A DNA stretch of 64,000 nucleotides from Acetatifactor sp. (GCA_022511465.1 JAFLRM010000005.1:1-64000); one strand, 5' to 3'; numbered from the stretch's first letter, positions 34,794-44,339 are shown. Numbers and translations are program-made. The notes: generated by a model from the sequence alone, not told the origin.

Positions 34794-35147
34794 AATTGTC
34801 TCTCCTTTGTTGTAAATAAAATATGTAGGGCACCGCCCCTCGCAAGGCGCTTAATTCCTACGTGAAGAGTATATCATATTTCTCCTTGTGATGCTATTCT
34901 TATTTTGTGAATTTCCATTGACTGGCTAAGTCTATTGCAACAATCCCTGCAAAATTTTTCTCGACTTAAGTTTGAAGGAGATGTCATTTTTTTGGCGTAT
35001 TTTCTCGAGAAATCCACTAAATCCACAGACTTATCCACATATATACAGCTGTCATTTAAATGTCTTTTTACATGTCTTTTTTGAAATTTTATGATGTCAT
35101 TTCTTTCATTTTAATTGTAAGCAGGAACACTTGTTTTCTTATTTCCA
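34794..35147. other. 354-bp intergenic region without a gene
   Basis: AT-rich, with long T-runs. It contains one perfect DnaA-box sequence TTATCCACA (35031-35039) and four loose copies of TGTCATTT/TGTCTTTT. I see no convincing hairpin terminator for the helicase gene, no tRNA and no conserved riboswitch. The promoter of the GH13 gene must lie at its left end but is not obvious. Confidence 0.5.
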
Positions 35148-37838
35148 CTACAACCAGGAGTCCCAAAAACGTTCCACACGCTTACCCACAGTGTTTACAC
35201 TGACAGTCTCAATATCTGTCCATTCTCTGGGAAACATTCTGCGGTAGGCAGGCTGCAGAAAGCGCTCGTCCAAAAGGGCAATGATACCGATATCCTCCGC
35301 TGTTCGAATGACACGTCCAGCCGCCTGAAGCACTTTGTTCATGCCCGGATAGCGGTACGCATAGTCAAAGCCGTTGTCACCATTTTCGTCAAAATGGCGC
35401 TTTAAGATCTCACGCTCATTACAGACCTGAGGAAGCCCTGTCCCCACAATAATAGCTCCGATCAGGCTGTCTTTCTTTAGGTCAATGCCCTCCCCGAAGA
35501 TGCCGCCCAACACGCAAAATCCAATCAAAGTATGCTCCTCTTCCTCCTCAATCTCCATGTCGATCAAGGCCCCAAAATCACAATTCTCGTTGCCACGAAA
35601 GCGGTTCAGAAATTCCTCCCTGTCCGCCTCACTCATGTACTCGCCCTGTATGATGCACTCCCTGTCCTCCGCGGCAAAATACTCCTGATAAATGTCATAC
35701 ACCGTGTGAAGAAAGGAATAGGAAGGGCAAAACACCATATAATTGCCATGGAGCCTGCTTACAATTTCATCAATATATTTTGCGATATTATAGTACTCCT
35801 CGTTTGATCGTCTGGTGTACTTGCTGGTCACGTCGCCCGCAACAAAAAGTGCCCGCTTCTCCGACCGGAACACTGACTTTGCATACACCTCATAGTCCTC
35901 CTGCTCTCCCCCCAAAAGTTCCTTATAATACTGGATCGGCAGAAAAGTTGCCGAAAAGAGGATCGCACTTCGCCCCCGCATCATGCACTCTTTCAGATTC
36001 TCTCTGGGATTGACGCAGAACAGCTTCAAGCGGAAGGTATCATCCTCTCCAAGCTCCGTATACTTCACGTAGTGCTCGTCCAACCGCTCATAGATATCCA
36101 AAAAATGGCCGATCTGAAAGTAAAACTCCAGGATCTGCTCACGCACGGGCAACCGCTCTTCCCCTTGTTCCTCCAGATAATCGCCTATAGTTCCATAGAG
36201 CCTCAGCAGGGCGTTCACAAACCTGTCAATACTGTCAACTACCCTGTAAGTTTCACATTCCCTCTTCAAGATCAGAAGCTCTTTGTTGCAAATCTCCAGC
36301 TGACGCGTCATCAGCTCGCCATAGCCCTGTCTCACAAAAATGCTTTTTCCGCCAAAATGACGCTCATTTCCGACTTTGGTGTCGCTGTTTATCTGCGAAA
36401 AGTGTGGCTTTGCCTTCTGACTATCAGATTTGGTCTCATCAGCATTCACTTTTTCCGCCATCAAGTTTGACGATTTCGTCATTTCTAATGTCATTTGTCC
36501 TAAAATCTCGGTTTTATGGGAAAACCCCTCCATTTCTGACATTACTGTCTGCTTTATCTCCCGCTTCAGTTCCAGAAATTCCTCCTTGATCAGAGAGGCG
36601 CTGTACATTTCCCGACCGCGCTCTAACAAGTTGTGGGCCTCATCAATGAGAAAAAGATAGTCGCCCGTGACTCCTTCTCCAAAGAATCTCTTTAAATAGA
36701 CATGAGGATCAAAGAGGTAATTATAATCACATATAATACCATCCGCAAACAGGCTAATGTCCAAACACATTTCAAAGGGACACACCTGAAACTCCCGGGC
36801 GTACTTCTCTATGCATTCTCTGGTAAAGCTCTCCTCCTCCACGAGCAGAGCGAAGAGTGCATCGTTGATTCGGTCATAATGCCCTTTGGCATAAGGGCAG
36901 CTCTCCGGATTGCAGTCCACTTTCTCCTGAAAACAAATCTTTTCCTTGGCTGTCAATATGACACTCTTAAATCGAAGACCCTTACTGCGCAAAAGCTCGA
37001 TAGTATCCTCCGCTACCGTCCGGGTGATAGTTTTAGCCGTCAAATAGAAGAGTTTATCTCCCATCCCTCTTCCAATCGCCTGAATCGCCGGAAAAACTGT
37101 GGAGACAGTCTTCCCCACGCCGGTTGGAGCCTCCAGAAAAAGTTTGCGGCCATGATAGATAGTCTGGTATACATAGGACACTAATTCTTTCTGTCCCTCC
37201 CTATAGGAAAAGGGGAATTGCAGGTTGGCAATAGATGCCTGCCTGCGCTGCCGCCATTCCCAGATGTAGTCCGCCCATTTCCGATAGGAAGCGATCAGTC
37301 CATCAAACCACTCCTCCAACTGCTCAAAAGTGTAATCCTCAAAAAAATAGCGCAGTTCCTCTGTCTCTATATTACAGTAGGTCATCCGCACCTGGATAGT
37401 TTCCTGCCGTTTCTTTAATCCATACATATAAGCATAACACTTAGCCTGTGCCACATGGATCGGCACAGGCTCTTTCATCTTGAACAGATCCCGGTAAGTC
37501 CCCTTGATCTCATCTATCACCGTCTTTTGCGGAGTGTCAATAATACCGTCAGCGCGCCCCTCCACCACCAAAACGTAATGCTCCGTGGGTTGTGTATACT
37601 TTAGGGACACTTCTGGTTGATAATCTGCTCCCATTCGCTTCTGGATCATGCGATGGATGCGGCTGCCCTCCTGCATGGCATTCTCCGCTGCCCCTTGTCG
37701 GCGATTGTCGATATCGCCCTCACGCAGGATAAATTCCACCAGATTGCGAACAGACACCCTGATTTCCCCCGTGGGCACCTCTTGTCGGACTTCCGTATTG
37801 TCTGCAGTTTTTCGGACGATCTGTGTATCTGTGGACAT
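35148..37838 (-). CDS. XPD/DinG-type Fe-S helicase with N-terminal PD-(D/E)XK nuclease-like domain
   Basis: An 896-aa protein. The first 170 residues resemble RecB/Cas4-type nucleases: GRADGII, VIDEIKG (the ExK) and QAKCYAYMYG. The helicase part has Walker A EAPTGVGKT, a four-Cys Fe-S cluster region (CFQEKVDCNPESC... CPFEMC), DEAH in LFLIDEAHNLLERG, and C-terminal motifs ILFSATF and QAAGRVIRT. It is likely a 5'-3' DNA helicase acting in repair. The start at 37838 (MSTDTQIV) is tentative, with a weak AGGCGAGG 12 bases upstream. A lineage-looking low-complexity insert lies after DEAH. It sits downstream of the LexA-controlled pair, but a terminator separates them. Confidence 0.82.
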   Translation of the reverse strand: MSTDTQIVRKTADNTEVRQEVPTGEIRVSVRNLVEFILREGDIDNRRQGAAENAMQEGSRIHRMIQKRMGADYQPEVSLKYTQPTEHYVLVVEGRADGIIDTPQKTVIDEIKGTYRDLFKMKEPVPIHVAQAKCYAYMYGLKKRQETIQVRMTYCNIETEELRYFFEDYTFEQLEEWFDGLIASYRKWADYIWEWRQRRQASIANLQFPFSYREGQKELVSYVYQTIYHGRKLFLEAPTGVGKTVSTVFPAIQAIGRGMGDKLFYLTAKTITRTVAEDTIELLRSKGLRFKSVILTAKEKICFQEKVDCNPESCPYAKGHYDRINDALFALLVEEESFTRECIEKYAREFQVCPFEMCLDISLFADGIICDYNYLFDPHVYLKRFFGEGVTGDYLFLIDEAHNLLERGREMYSASLIKEEFLELKREIKQTVMSEMEGFSHKTEILGQMTLEMTKSSNLMAEKVNADETKSDSQKAKPHFSQINSDTKVGNERHFGGKSIFVRQGYGELMTRQLEICNKELLILKRECETYRVVDSIDRFVNALLRLYGTIGDYLEEQGEERLPVREQILEFYFQIGHFLDIYERLDEHYVKYTELGEDDTFRLKLFCVNPRENLKECMMRGRSAILFSATFLPIQYYKELLGGEQEDYEVYAKSVFRSEKRALFVAGDVTSKYTRRSNEEYYNIAKYIDEIVSRLHGNYMVFCPSYSFLHTVYDIYQEYFAAEDRECIIQGEYMSEADREEFLNRFRGNENCDFGALIDMEIEEEEEHTLIGFCVLGGIFGEGIDLKKDSLIGAIIVGTGLPQVCNEREILKRHFDENGDNGFDYAYRYPGMNKVLQAAGRVIRTAEDIGIIALLDERFLQPAYRRMFPREWTDIETVSVNTVGKRVERFWDSWL

Positions 37839-37910
37839 AACTTCTATCAAACCTCGCCTTTTTAACCAAAATGCTTCACACAAAATATTTCTAAAATTGG
37901 AATTGCAAAA

Positions 37911-37950
37911 ACTCCCTATAAAAGATAGTACTCTATCTTTTACAGGGAGT
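37911..37950 (-). terminator. Terminator after the TIGR03915 gene
   Basis: An 18-bp stem (ACTCCCT and TAAAAGATAG arms, one mismatch) with a 4-nt loop, followed on the minus strand by TTTTGC. It separates the DNA-repair pair from the helicase gene downstream. Confidence 0.8.
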
Positions 37951-37971
37951 CAAACATCTCACGAATATGAA

Positions 37972-38829
37972 TCAGCATTTCATCCGGCTAACCTCCCTCT
38001 GAAACTCTGTCATATACTCTCGAAAACGCAATGGAAGCATATTCCTCTGCAGCTCCAGGTTTCGCCTCTCCCGGATCGCTATCTTATGGCAAAAGTAAGT
38101 AAAGAGTTCCTGATAGGCAAGTTCCCTGTCTGACAGCTTAAGTTCAGAGAACTGCTCCAAGTCTCCCTCGCACTGTAGCAGATACCATGTGACCTCGTCT
38201 TGCCAAGGTGCCTGCACAACTCCCTCCATCCAAGGGACATCCTCTCTCTTTCTCCTCTGTCTCTCCGTCGGGTGGATCCCCACCAAATCTCTGTTCTCAT
38301 CATAGATCATAAAGTTCTCCCCCGGAAAACGATCCGCAAAATGGGACATCAAAAATTCCATAATATTGTTCTTGGGACCGATCTTGGCATACAAGATCCT
38401 ATCCTCGTCCATCTCCTGAAACCGCAAAAAGCCTCTCAGATGGTCGTACTCCCGGCTGGCGCCCCTCGCCAGTGAAAACGCATGTTGTATATGCTCATCC
38501 GCCAGATCGTCAAACAGATGCCCCGCCCGGCACCTGTTTCGCAACCCCAAGGCGATCGTCCTGTATACTGCCTGTCCCTTTTCCGGGTCAGACGAAGCCA
38601 GCGCCATGCAAATTCGAAAGTAGTCATCCTCACCAAAGGTTTTGCGCAGCGTCCTGGCCACCTTCTGTGCCTTTTCCATGTCCGTCTCCACCGGAACACT
38701 CTCTGCAAACAAAAGCAACTCGTCTGTCAGACTGACTTTGGTGTCCTCCGGTCTGCTTTTCTCTTCATAAGCCCGATAAATGGCTGTAAATATGCTCTCC
38801 ATTGAATCCTCGCACTGATACACGATCAT
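37972..38829 (-). CDS. TIGR03915-family DNA metabolism protein (DUF4130)
   Basis: A 285-aa protein of the family that always accompanies the TIGR03916 radical SAM protein. It carries the DUF4130 stretch HAFSLARGASREYDHLRGFLRF and a NIMEFLMSHFADRFPGENFMIYDENRDLVGI run. The activity is not established; a partner role in DNA repair is inferred from the pairing. The start at 38829 (MIVYQCEDS) follows AAGGAGG. It lies 34 bp downstream of the radical SAM gene in the same operon. Confidence 0.82.
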   Translation of the reverse strand: MIVYQCEDSMESIFTAIYRAYEEKSRPEDTKVSLTDELLLFAESVPVETDMEKAQKVARTLRKTFGEDDYFRICMALASSDPEKGQAVYRTIALGLRNRCRAGHLFDDLADEHIQHAFSLARGASREYDHLRGFLRFQEMDEDRILYAKIGPKNNIMEFLMSHFADRFPGENFMIYDENRDLVGIHPTERQRRKREDVPWMEGVVQAPWQDEVTWYLLQCEGDLEQFSELKLSDRELAYQELFTYFCHKIAIRERRNLELQRNMLPLRFREYMTEFQREVSRMKC

Positions 38830-38863
38830 ATTTCTACCTCCTTGTAATCTCCTCACGCCGTCA

Positions 38864-40189
38864 CTAAAACTGGCCCACCGCAGCCTGAAACCGCTCCTGT
38901 GGCGTCACCTGACGCTGAAATCTTGCATCGTCAAAGAGAGACATTTGTCGATATGTCATGCCGTCGCTGCCAAACCGGATGCGATCCTTGTCACAGGTCA
39001 GGTTCCTCACGATATAGTCCTCCTCCAGCTTGGTGGGGTACATCATCTTTCCATTGCATGTGATAAAATACACCGCACGTTTCATCACTACCCCCAGCTT
39101 CTTAAGATGCTCAAAACCCAAACTGCCGCTCCGTCTGGCCGCCACAATGCGTCTGGCGCTCTTCACTCCGATTCCCGGGATCCGAAGTAACCGCTCATAA
39201 GGTGCCCTATTGATCTCCACAGGGAACTGTTCCAGATGCCGTATTGCCCAGTCCTCCTTGGGATCCAACATCACGTTGAAAAAAGGGCGCTTCTCATCCA
39301 GTAGCTCCTCCGCCTGAAAGCCATAGAATCGAAGCAGCCAGTCCGCCTGGTACAGTCTGTGCTCCCTCAAAAGCGGAGGGCCTCCCGGAAGTGCCGGAAG
39401 ATCCTTGTCCTCATTAACATTCACAAAGGCAGAGTAAAATACCCTCTTTAGTTCAAACTTTTGATATAGGCTCTGAGCAACCTCCAGAAGCTGATGATCG
39501 TTCTCGCCAGTAGCTCCGATGATCATCTGCGTGGACTGCCCGCCCGAGACAAAGCGAGGAGCATTCCGATACAGCACCAGCTCATTGCGACTTTCCTGTA
39601 TACCGTTTTGAATCTGTCGCATGGGAGTCAAAATATTCTTGCGATGCTTGTTAGGTGCAAGCAGTTTCAGTCCTTCCGCCGTAGGAAGCTCCAGATTCAC
39701 ACTCATGCGGTCCACCAGAAAACCGGTCCGACGAATCACTTCCGAATCTGCACCGGGTATGGCCTTTACATGGATATAGCCGTTAAAATAATAGCGGTTG
39801 CGCAGCAGCCACACCGTGCGACAGATCAATTCCATAGTAAAGGTGGGATTCTCCAAAATGCCGGAACTTAAGAACAGCCCTTCTATATAATTCCTCCGGT
39901 AAAATTCCAGTGTGAGGGTACAGACCTCCTCCGGCGTAAAAGTGGCTCTCGGCACATCATTGGAACAGCGGTTGATGCAGTACTTACAGTCGTAAATACA
40001 CTCGTTAGTGAGTAGAATCTTAAGAAGGGAAATACACCTCCCATCGCTGCTGAAGCTGTGACAGATCCCGCAGGACACGGCGTTTCCTGTAGAGTGACCA
40101 TCCCCACGCCTGTCCACGCCGCTGGAGGTGCAAGCCACATCATACTTCGCCGCATCCGTCAATACTCCCAATTTCTCCATGAGGGACAT
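38864..40189 (-). CDS. TIGR03916-family radical SAM protein, putative DNA repair enzyme
   Basis: A 441-aa protein with the canonical radical SAM motif CIYDCKYC (CX3CX2C). A C-terminal helix-hairpin-helix follows, LRIPGIGVKSARRIVAARR, which binds DNA non-specifically. The family is annotated as putative DNA modification/repair protein; the reaction is unknown. Two extra cysteines (SCGICHS) lie before the cluster motif. The start at 40189 (MSLMEKLG) has AGGAGGG upstream. Two LexA-type boxes in its promoter make SOS control likely. Confidence 0.85.
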   Translation of the reverse strand: MSLMEKLGVLTDAAKYDVACTSSGVDRRGDGHSTGNAVSCGICHSFSSDGRCISLLKILLTNECIYDCKYCINRCSNDVPRATFTPEEVCTLTLEFYRRNYIEGLFLSSGILENPTFTMELICRTVWLLRNRYYFNGYIHVKAIPGADSEVIRRTGFLVDRMSVNLELPTAEGLKLLAPNKHRKNILTPMRQIQNGIQESRNELVLYRNAPRFVSGGQSTQMIIGATGENDHQLLEVAQSLYQKFELKRVFYSAFVNVNEDKDLPALPGGPPLLREHRLYQADWLLRFYGFQAEELLDEKRPFFNVMLDPKEDWAIRHLEQFPVEINRAPYERLLRIPGIGVKSARRIVAARRSGSLGFEHLKKLGVVMKRAVYFITCNGKMMYPTKLEEDYIVRNLTCDKDRIRFGSDGMTYRQMSLFDDARFQRQVTPQERFQAAVGQF

Positions 40190-40236
40190 TTTCCCTCCTA
40201 AAGTCAAAAACTCCACACTCTCGCCTCTTTCTGTAT

Positions 40237-40285
40237 CGAACATTTGTTCTTATTTTAGTTTAGCACATATGTTCGTTTTTGACAA
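40237..40285 (-). promoter_or_regulatory. SOS-type promoter with two LexA boxes
   Basis: Promoter: TTGTCA (40280-40285), 17-nt spacer, TAAACT (40257-40262). LexA box 1 lies in the spacer (GCACATATGTTCG, 40263-40275, one mismatch to GAAC-N4-GTTC). Box 2 CGAACATTTGTTC (40237-40249) is a full match and lies just downstream of the expected start. The Bacillus/Clostridium LexA consensus is CGAACRNRYGTTYG. Confidence 0.75.
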
Positions 40286-40376
40286 GTTGTTTTTTATCTA
40301 AAAAACTATTGCAAAATACCCCAAAACGCGGTTAAATGAAATAGAATGTTTATTTTATTAGGAAGAGGAACGTGAT

Positions 40377-41387
40377 ATGTCAAATTTAATCGTACCCAAA
40401 GATTACACTTCTCAACTGAATCTGTACAAGACACAGATTGCCATCAAGACCGTGAAGGACTGCTTTCAGACGCTCCTTGCTGAGAATTTGCATCTGCTGC
40501 GCGTGACTGCACCGCTGATGGTGGATCCCACTTCGGGCCTGAATGACAACCTAAATGGTGTGGAGCGTCCTGTCAACTTCGATATTAAATATCAGAATGG
40601 CAGAGAGGCAGAGATTGTACACTCTCTTGCTAAGTGGAAGCGCTTTGCTCTGAAAAAATATGGCTTTTCCAATGGAGAAGGCCTCTATACGGACATGAGC
40701 GCAATCCGCAGGGATGAGGATGTTGACAATATTCACTCTATCTATGTGGATCAGTGGGATTGGGAGAAAGTCATCACCAAAGAAGAACGTAACCTTGACA
40801 CTTTGAAGGAGACTGTTCGCACCGTCTACAAGGTACTTCGCAAGACGGAAAAATACATGGCAATTCACTTTGACTACATAGAGGAGATCCTTCCATATGA
40901 TATTTTCTTTGTGACCACCGGCGAGCTGGAGGAGAGATTCCCCGAATGCACGCCCAAGGAGAGAGAGTATCATATCGCAAAGGAAAAGGGGGCCGTCTGC
41001 ATTATGCAGATCGGCGATAAACTGAAAAACGGCGAGCCTCACGACGGCCGCGCCCCGGACTACGATGATTGGAGCCTGAATGCGGACATTGTGGTGTATT
41101 ATCCCGTTTTGGACATCGCTCTGGAGCTGTCCAGCATGGGCATCCGTGTGGACAGGGACGCTCTGCTGTCCCAGCTTGAGAAAGCCGGCTGCCCTGAGAG
41201 AGCCGAACTTCCTTTCCACAGGGCTGTGATCGAGGAGGAACTGCCTTTCACTATAGGCGGCGGCATCGGCCAGTCCCGCATCTGCATGTTCTTCTTGAGA
41301 AAAGCCCATATCGGCGAGGTACAATGCTCTCTGTGGCCGGAGGATATCATGACAGAAGCCAAAGAAAAAGGACTTCAACTCTTATAA
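40377..41387 (+). CDS. asnA: Aspartate--ammonia ligase (asparagine synthetase A)
   Basis: A 336-aa class II synthetase-like enzyme that makes asparagine from aspartate, ammonia and ATP. It has the family landmarks LRVTAPLMVDPTSGLNDNLN, SLAKWKRFAL and FTIGGGIGQSRICMFFL. AGGAAGAGGAA precedes the ATG. Monocistronic: a promoter-like TTGCAA (about 40313) lies upstream and a strong terminator follows. Confidence 0.95.
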   Translation: MSNLIVPKDYTSQLNLYKTQIAIKTVKDCFQTLLAENLHLLRVTAPLMVDPTSGLNDNLNGVERPVNFDIKYQNGREAEIVHSLAKWKRFALKKYGFSNGEGLYTDMSAIRRDEDVDNIHSIYVDQWDWEKVITKEERNLDTLKETVRTVYKVLRKTEKYMAIHFDYIEEILPYDIFFVTTGELEERFPECTPKEREYHIAKEKGAVCIMQIGDKLKNGEPHDGRAPDYDDWSLNADIVVYYPVLDIALELSSMGIRVDRDALLSQLEKAGCPERAELPFHRAVIEEELPFTIGGGIGQSRICMFFLRKAHIGEVQCSLWPEDIMTEAKEKGLQLL

Positions 41388-41415
41388 TCTGTAATATGAC
41401 TTGCGCTAACTACAG

Positions 41416-41451
41416 CGGCGGCCCTTGCAAGCAAGGGCCGCCGTTCTTTTT
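41416..41451 (+). terminator. Terminator of asnA
   Basis: A perfect 12-bp GC-rich stem (CGGCGGCCCTTG/CAAGGGCCGCCG) with a 4-nt loop, followed by TTCTTTTT. Confidence 0.9.
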
Positions 41452-41460
41452 ATTACCTTC

Positions 41461-42207
41461 TCAAGTGCGGGCCAGACCATCAACACTCAGCACTACGCCG
41501 GTGATGTAGCTGGCTTTATCGGAAGCCAAAAACACCAGCGCGTTGGCAATGTCTTCCGGCTTGCCGATGCGGCGCATCGGGATGGAGTTGATCATCGGCT
41601 CAATGACCTGTTTGGGCAGGGCTTTGACCATATCCGTCTCGGTAATGCCGGGAGCAACAGCGTTCACGCGCACGCCTTTGGGCGCCAGCTCACGAGCCAG
41701 AGACAGCGTAAATCCGTTGACTGCAAACTTGGAAGTCGGATAAGCGATACCCGCCGGCTGACCATAACGGCTGACCATAGAAGAAACATTCAGGATGGAA
41801 CCGTTTGCCTGTTTGACCATCCAATCGGCGGCCGCTTTGGAGCAGTTATATACGCCCTTGACGTTCAGATCCATCACGCGGTCAAATACTTCCTCCGTAT
41901 AATCGGCGAACGGCGTATTCTCGGAAACGCCAGCGTTGTTGACCAGAATATCGATGCGGCCGTATTTCTCCACCACCGCGTCAAAAGCGACTTTAACGTC
42001 CGCATAATCAGACAGATTCGGCCAGATGCCCTCCACCTTGGCATCTGAATCTTTCTCCTTGATCTGGGCAACTGCCTTTTCTGCGGTCTCCTGACGGCTG
42101 CCGCATAAAACCACGGTGGCACCCTCCTGCAAAAAAGTCTCAACCACAGCCAGACCAATGCCGCGGCTGCCGCCGGTAACGATCGCTACTTTCTCCTGCA
42201 AATTCAT
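41461..42207 (-). CDS. Short-chain dehydrogenase/reductase (FabG-like)
   Basis: A 248-aa SDR oxidoreductase. The cofactor motif is TGGSRGIG, NNAG is present, and the catalytic Ser-Tyr-Lys lie in NVSSMVSRYGQPAGIAYPTSK. The C-terminal VSVDGLART is typical of FabG-type SDRs. NAD(P)H-dependent reduction of a keto substrate is all that can be said; it stands alone and is not in a fatty acid gene cluster. The start at 42207 (MNLQEKV) has AAAGAAGG upstream; the longer frame from 42276 is not supported. Confidence 0.85.
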   Translation of the reverse strand: MNLQEKVAIVTGGSRGIGLAVVETFLQEGATVVLCGSRQETAEKAVAQIKEKDSDAKVEGIWPNLSDYADVKVAFDAVVEKYGRIDILVNNAGVSENTPFADYTEEVFDRVMDLNVKGVYNCSKAAADWMVKQANGSILNVSSMVSRYGQPAGIAYPTSKFAVNGFTLSLARELAPKGVRVNAVAPGITETDMVKALPKQVIEPMINSIPMRRIGKPEDIANALVFLASDKASYITGVVLSVDGLART

Positions 42208-42347
42208 ACAATACCTTCTTTCCGAGGCTGCGCAAACCACTTTGCTGCACCTCATTGTTATAAAATACAACCGCACTTAACGGCCAGTTCTATTATAGCA
42301 AGTTGTTGTAAAAAATTCAATATACCGAGATGTTTGTATCCTTTCTC

Positions 42348-44339
42348 CTATCTTCCAGCACACTCCCACACCCCAAACTTCTCGTTGCGAAAAGTCTGTT
42401 CGTATCCGTACTCTCGCATAAACTCCACGATCAGCTGCCACTTGGCATCCTCCTCCAAGGGCATCAGATCCTCCGGCAGCGGCTCGGCCGCTCCAACGGT
42501 CAATCCTAACTCGGAAATCGGTTCCAAATACCGCACACACTTATTCTCCATAATGATAACAGGGCGATAGGAGGCATCTTCTGCCATCCGAACGCGCATT
42601 TCATCCATTGCCTGCTCCATAGCTTCCAGACTGTAGGACTGCAGCTCGCTCCATATGTTAAACGCGGCCGGTAACTGCAGATAGTAGGCCAGGGCCGGAA
42701 TCCCATTGGGTCTCCCATCACGACGAAGTCCCGCATATAGGATCACATCGCTTCCAGTAAGTCCCCGCTCCCCCACATAAGCGCTGATCGAGCTTAGCCA
42801 CTCTGCCCGCTCCGGATCCATCTTTATTCCCCTCAAAATCTCATTGTTCTCCACTTTGGCAGTGACATTCTGCACACCGGTGGCCTCCGCAAAGACAAAG
42901 TAGGTGCCAAAGAGAACACTCTGCACCAGAAAAAGCGCAAGAAATGCGCACAAAGTCCCCTTCACCGGAAAGGAACAGATCGTGATCTGCTTCCACTTCC
43001 AGTCCTTCACTCCTCGCACAAACCGCCAACTCTCCCACAGCGTGTAGGGTGCCGCCACGAACAGATTGTTTATGCTTGGGTAGAGCTTATTGTTACTTCC
43101 AATAGAAGTGATAAGCACTACAAGGATCACCAGTCCACTGATCAGCTTCTCTCTTTTGTCGCTGCCTCGGTGAAAAATACGAATTCCCGCAATTCCCATG
43201 GTCAACAGCAAAAACAGGACTCCCGGCCGGTACATGGGACCGTAGGTGTAGAGGACCAGGTCACAAAAACCCCTGTCATACAGCCAGACCAACATGGCCA
43301 CATCCACACCACACCACAAAATGCGTACGCCCAACCGAAGTACTACCGCCATCTGCTCTCCATTCGCAGAATTTGTATTCGCCGCACGCTTCTTTCCCCA
43401 GTCAAGCAACCATTCCACCAGACCAAAAAAGAGAATTCCCACCACAACAATAAACAGGATCCGGACTCCCCAATACATCATATGATCTACATACTCGTAG
43501 ATCATGCCATAGAGCATGGAAGTCGCCTTGTAGTCCGTGGCGTTGTCCGTCATGGCAAACAGCCGCCCAATGCCTGCAATATAATTGTCCAATCCGTATC
43601 GGATGTGGATATAGCCAAAAAGCGCCGCCAGAGCGCTCAGATAACCGCTCAGGCACCACAGAGTGCGGCGGAATGTCCTGCCCCAGGCGGACGAGCCATC
43701 TCTTTTCTCCCTCGTTTGTTTCCGAATTTTTCTCTCCTCCAGCCACTCGATCACGCCAAAAGCCCACACTGCCACGATCAGCGCTGCCTCCGGCAGATTG
43801 GAGAACCTCACCAGCACATTGCTCCCCAGACAGACTCCTGCCGCATACAGGCACCACTTCTTTTCCTTCGTCAGTCCCACATACAAAAAGGCTACACAGG
43901 CAAGGAGCAGCACATAAGTCAGATAGTTGTACAGAAGAGCCGTAGGGCACCAGCAAAGACTGATCGCCGCAAGCTCCCCCAAAAACGTGATCCATCCGTA
44001 AATCTGAAGCTTCCGCGTGGCAAAGAAATACCCCACCACTGCCAGCACACTGACAAACAGACCGGTGTAAAAATTCATTCCCTTTAACGTCCCCGCAAAG
44101 GGGAGAAGGGTCAGAAAATGCCCTACCCCGTTGGCCAGATAGGTAGAATATAACCACATGGGATCCATGTGATCCAGTCCCATATATTGAAAGTTGGCAT
44201 AGTTGTATCCCGTGTCCCAAAGATCCAGTCCCCAGCCGATATGGCGCAGGGGGTACAGGGTCAGGATCAGGACAGCTACGGTTTCCCACACTATTTTATT
44301 TTTCAGAATTGTGTCTTTTTGTCTTTGACTGTTTTGCAT
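42348..44339 (-). CDS. Large multi-spanning membrane protein, glycosyltransferase-39-like
   Basis: A 663-aa protein with about 11-13 transmembrane segments and a soluble C-terminal domain of about 140 residues. The N-terminal part has GWGLDLWDTGYNYANFQYMG, an extracellular loop with a DxxDxxxN-like acidic patch that resembles GT-C-fold mannosyl or arabinosyl transferases. No clear catalytic pair is proven. The ATG at 44339 (MQNSQRQK) with GGGAAGAG is preferred over TTG at 44357. It lies downstream of an acyltransferase, hinting at a role in surface glycans. Confidence 0.6.
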   Translation of the reverse strand: MQNSQRQKDTILKNKIVWETVAVLILTLYPLRHIGWGLDLWDTGYNYANFQYMGLDHMDPMWLYSTYLANGVGHFLTLLPFAGTLKGMNFYTGLFVSVLAVVGYFFATRKLQIYGWITFLGELAAISLCWCPTALLYNYLTYVLLLACVAFLYVGLTKEKKWCLYAAGVCLGSNVLVRFSNLPEAALIVAVWAFGVIEWLEERKIRKQTREKRDGSSAWGRTFRRTLWCLSGYLSALAALFGYIHIRYGLDNYIAGIGRLFAMTDNATDYKATSMLYGMIYEYVDHMMYWGVRILFIVVVGILFFGLVEWLLDWGKKRAANTNSANGEQMAVVLRLGVRILWCGVDVAMLVWLYDRGFCDLVLYTYGPMYRPGVLFLLLTMGIAGIRIFHRGSDKREKLISGLVILVVLITSIGSNNKLYPSINNLFVAAPYTLWESWRFVRGVKDWKWKQITICSFPVKGTLCAFLALFLVQSVLFGTYFVFAEATGVQNVTAKVENNEILRGIKMDPERAEWLSSISAYVGERGLTGSDVILYAGLRRDGRPNGIPALAYYLQLPAAFNIWSELQSYSLEAMEQAMDEMRVRMAEDASYRPVIIMENKCVRYLEPISELGLTVGAAEPLPEDLMPLEEDAKWQLIVEFMREYGYEQTFRNEKFGVWECAGR

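Noticed and set aside
35031..35039. Perfect DnaA box, possible replication origin
   Set aside because: A single TTATCCACA without a cluster, AT-rich unwinding element or dnaA/dnaN nearby; likely chance.
41461..42207. Bile acid 3-alpha-hydroxysteroid dehydrogenase (BaiA)
   Set aside because: It is an SDR of similar length, but sequence resemblance is only of the general FabG type and no bai genes are nearby.
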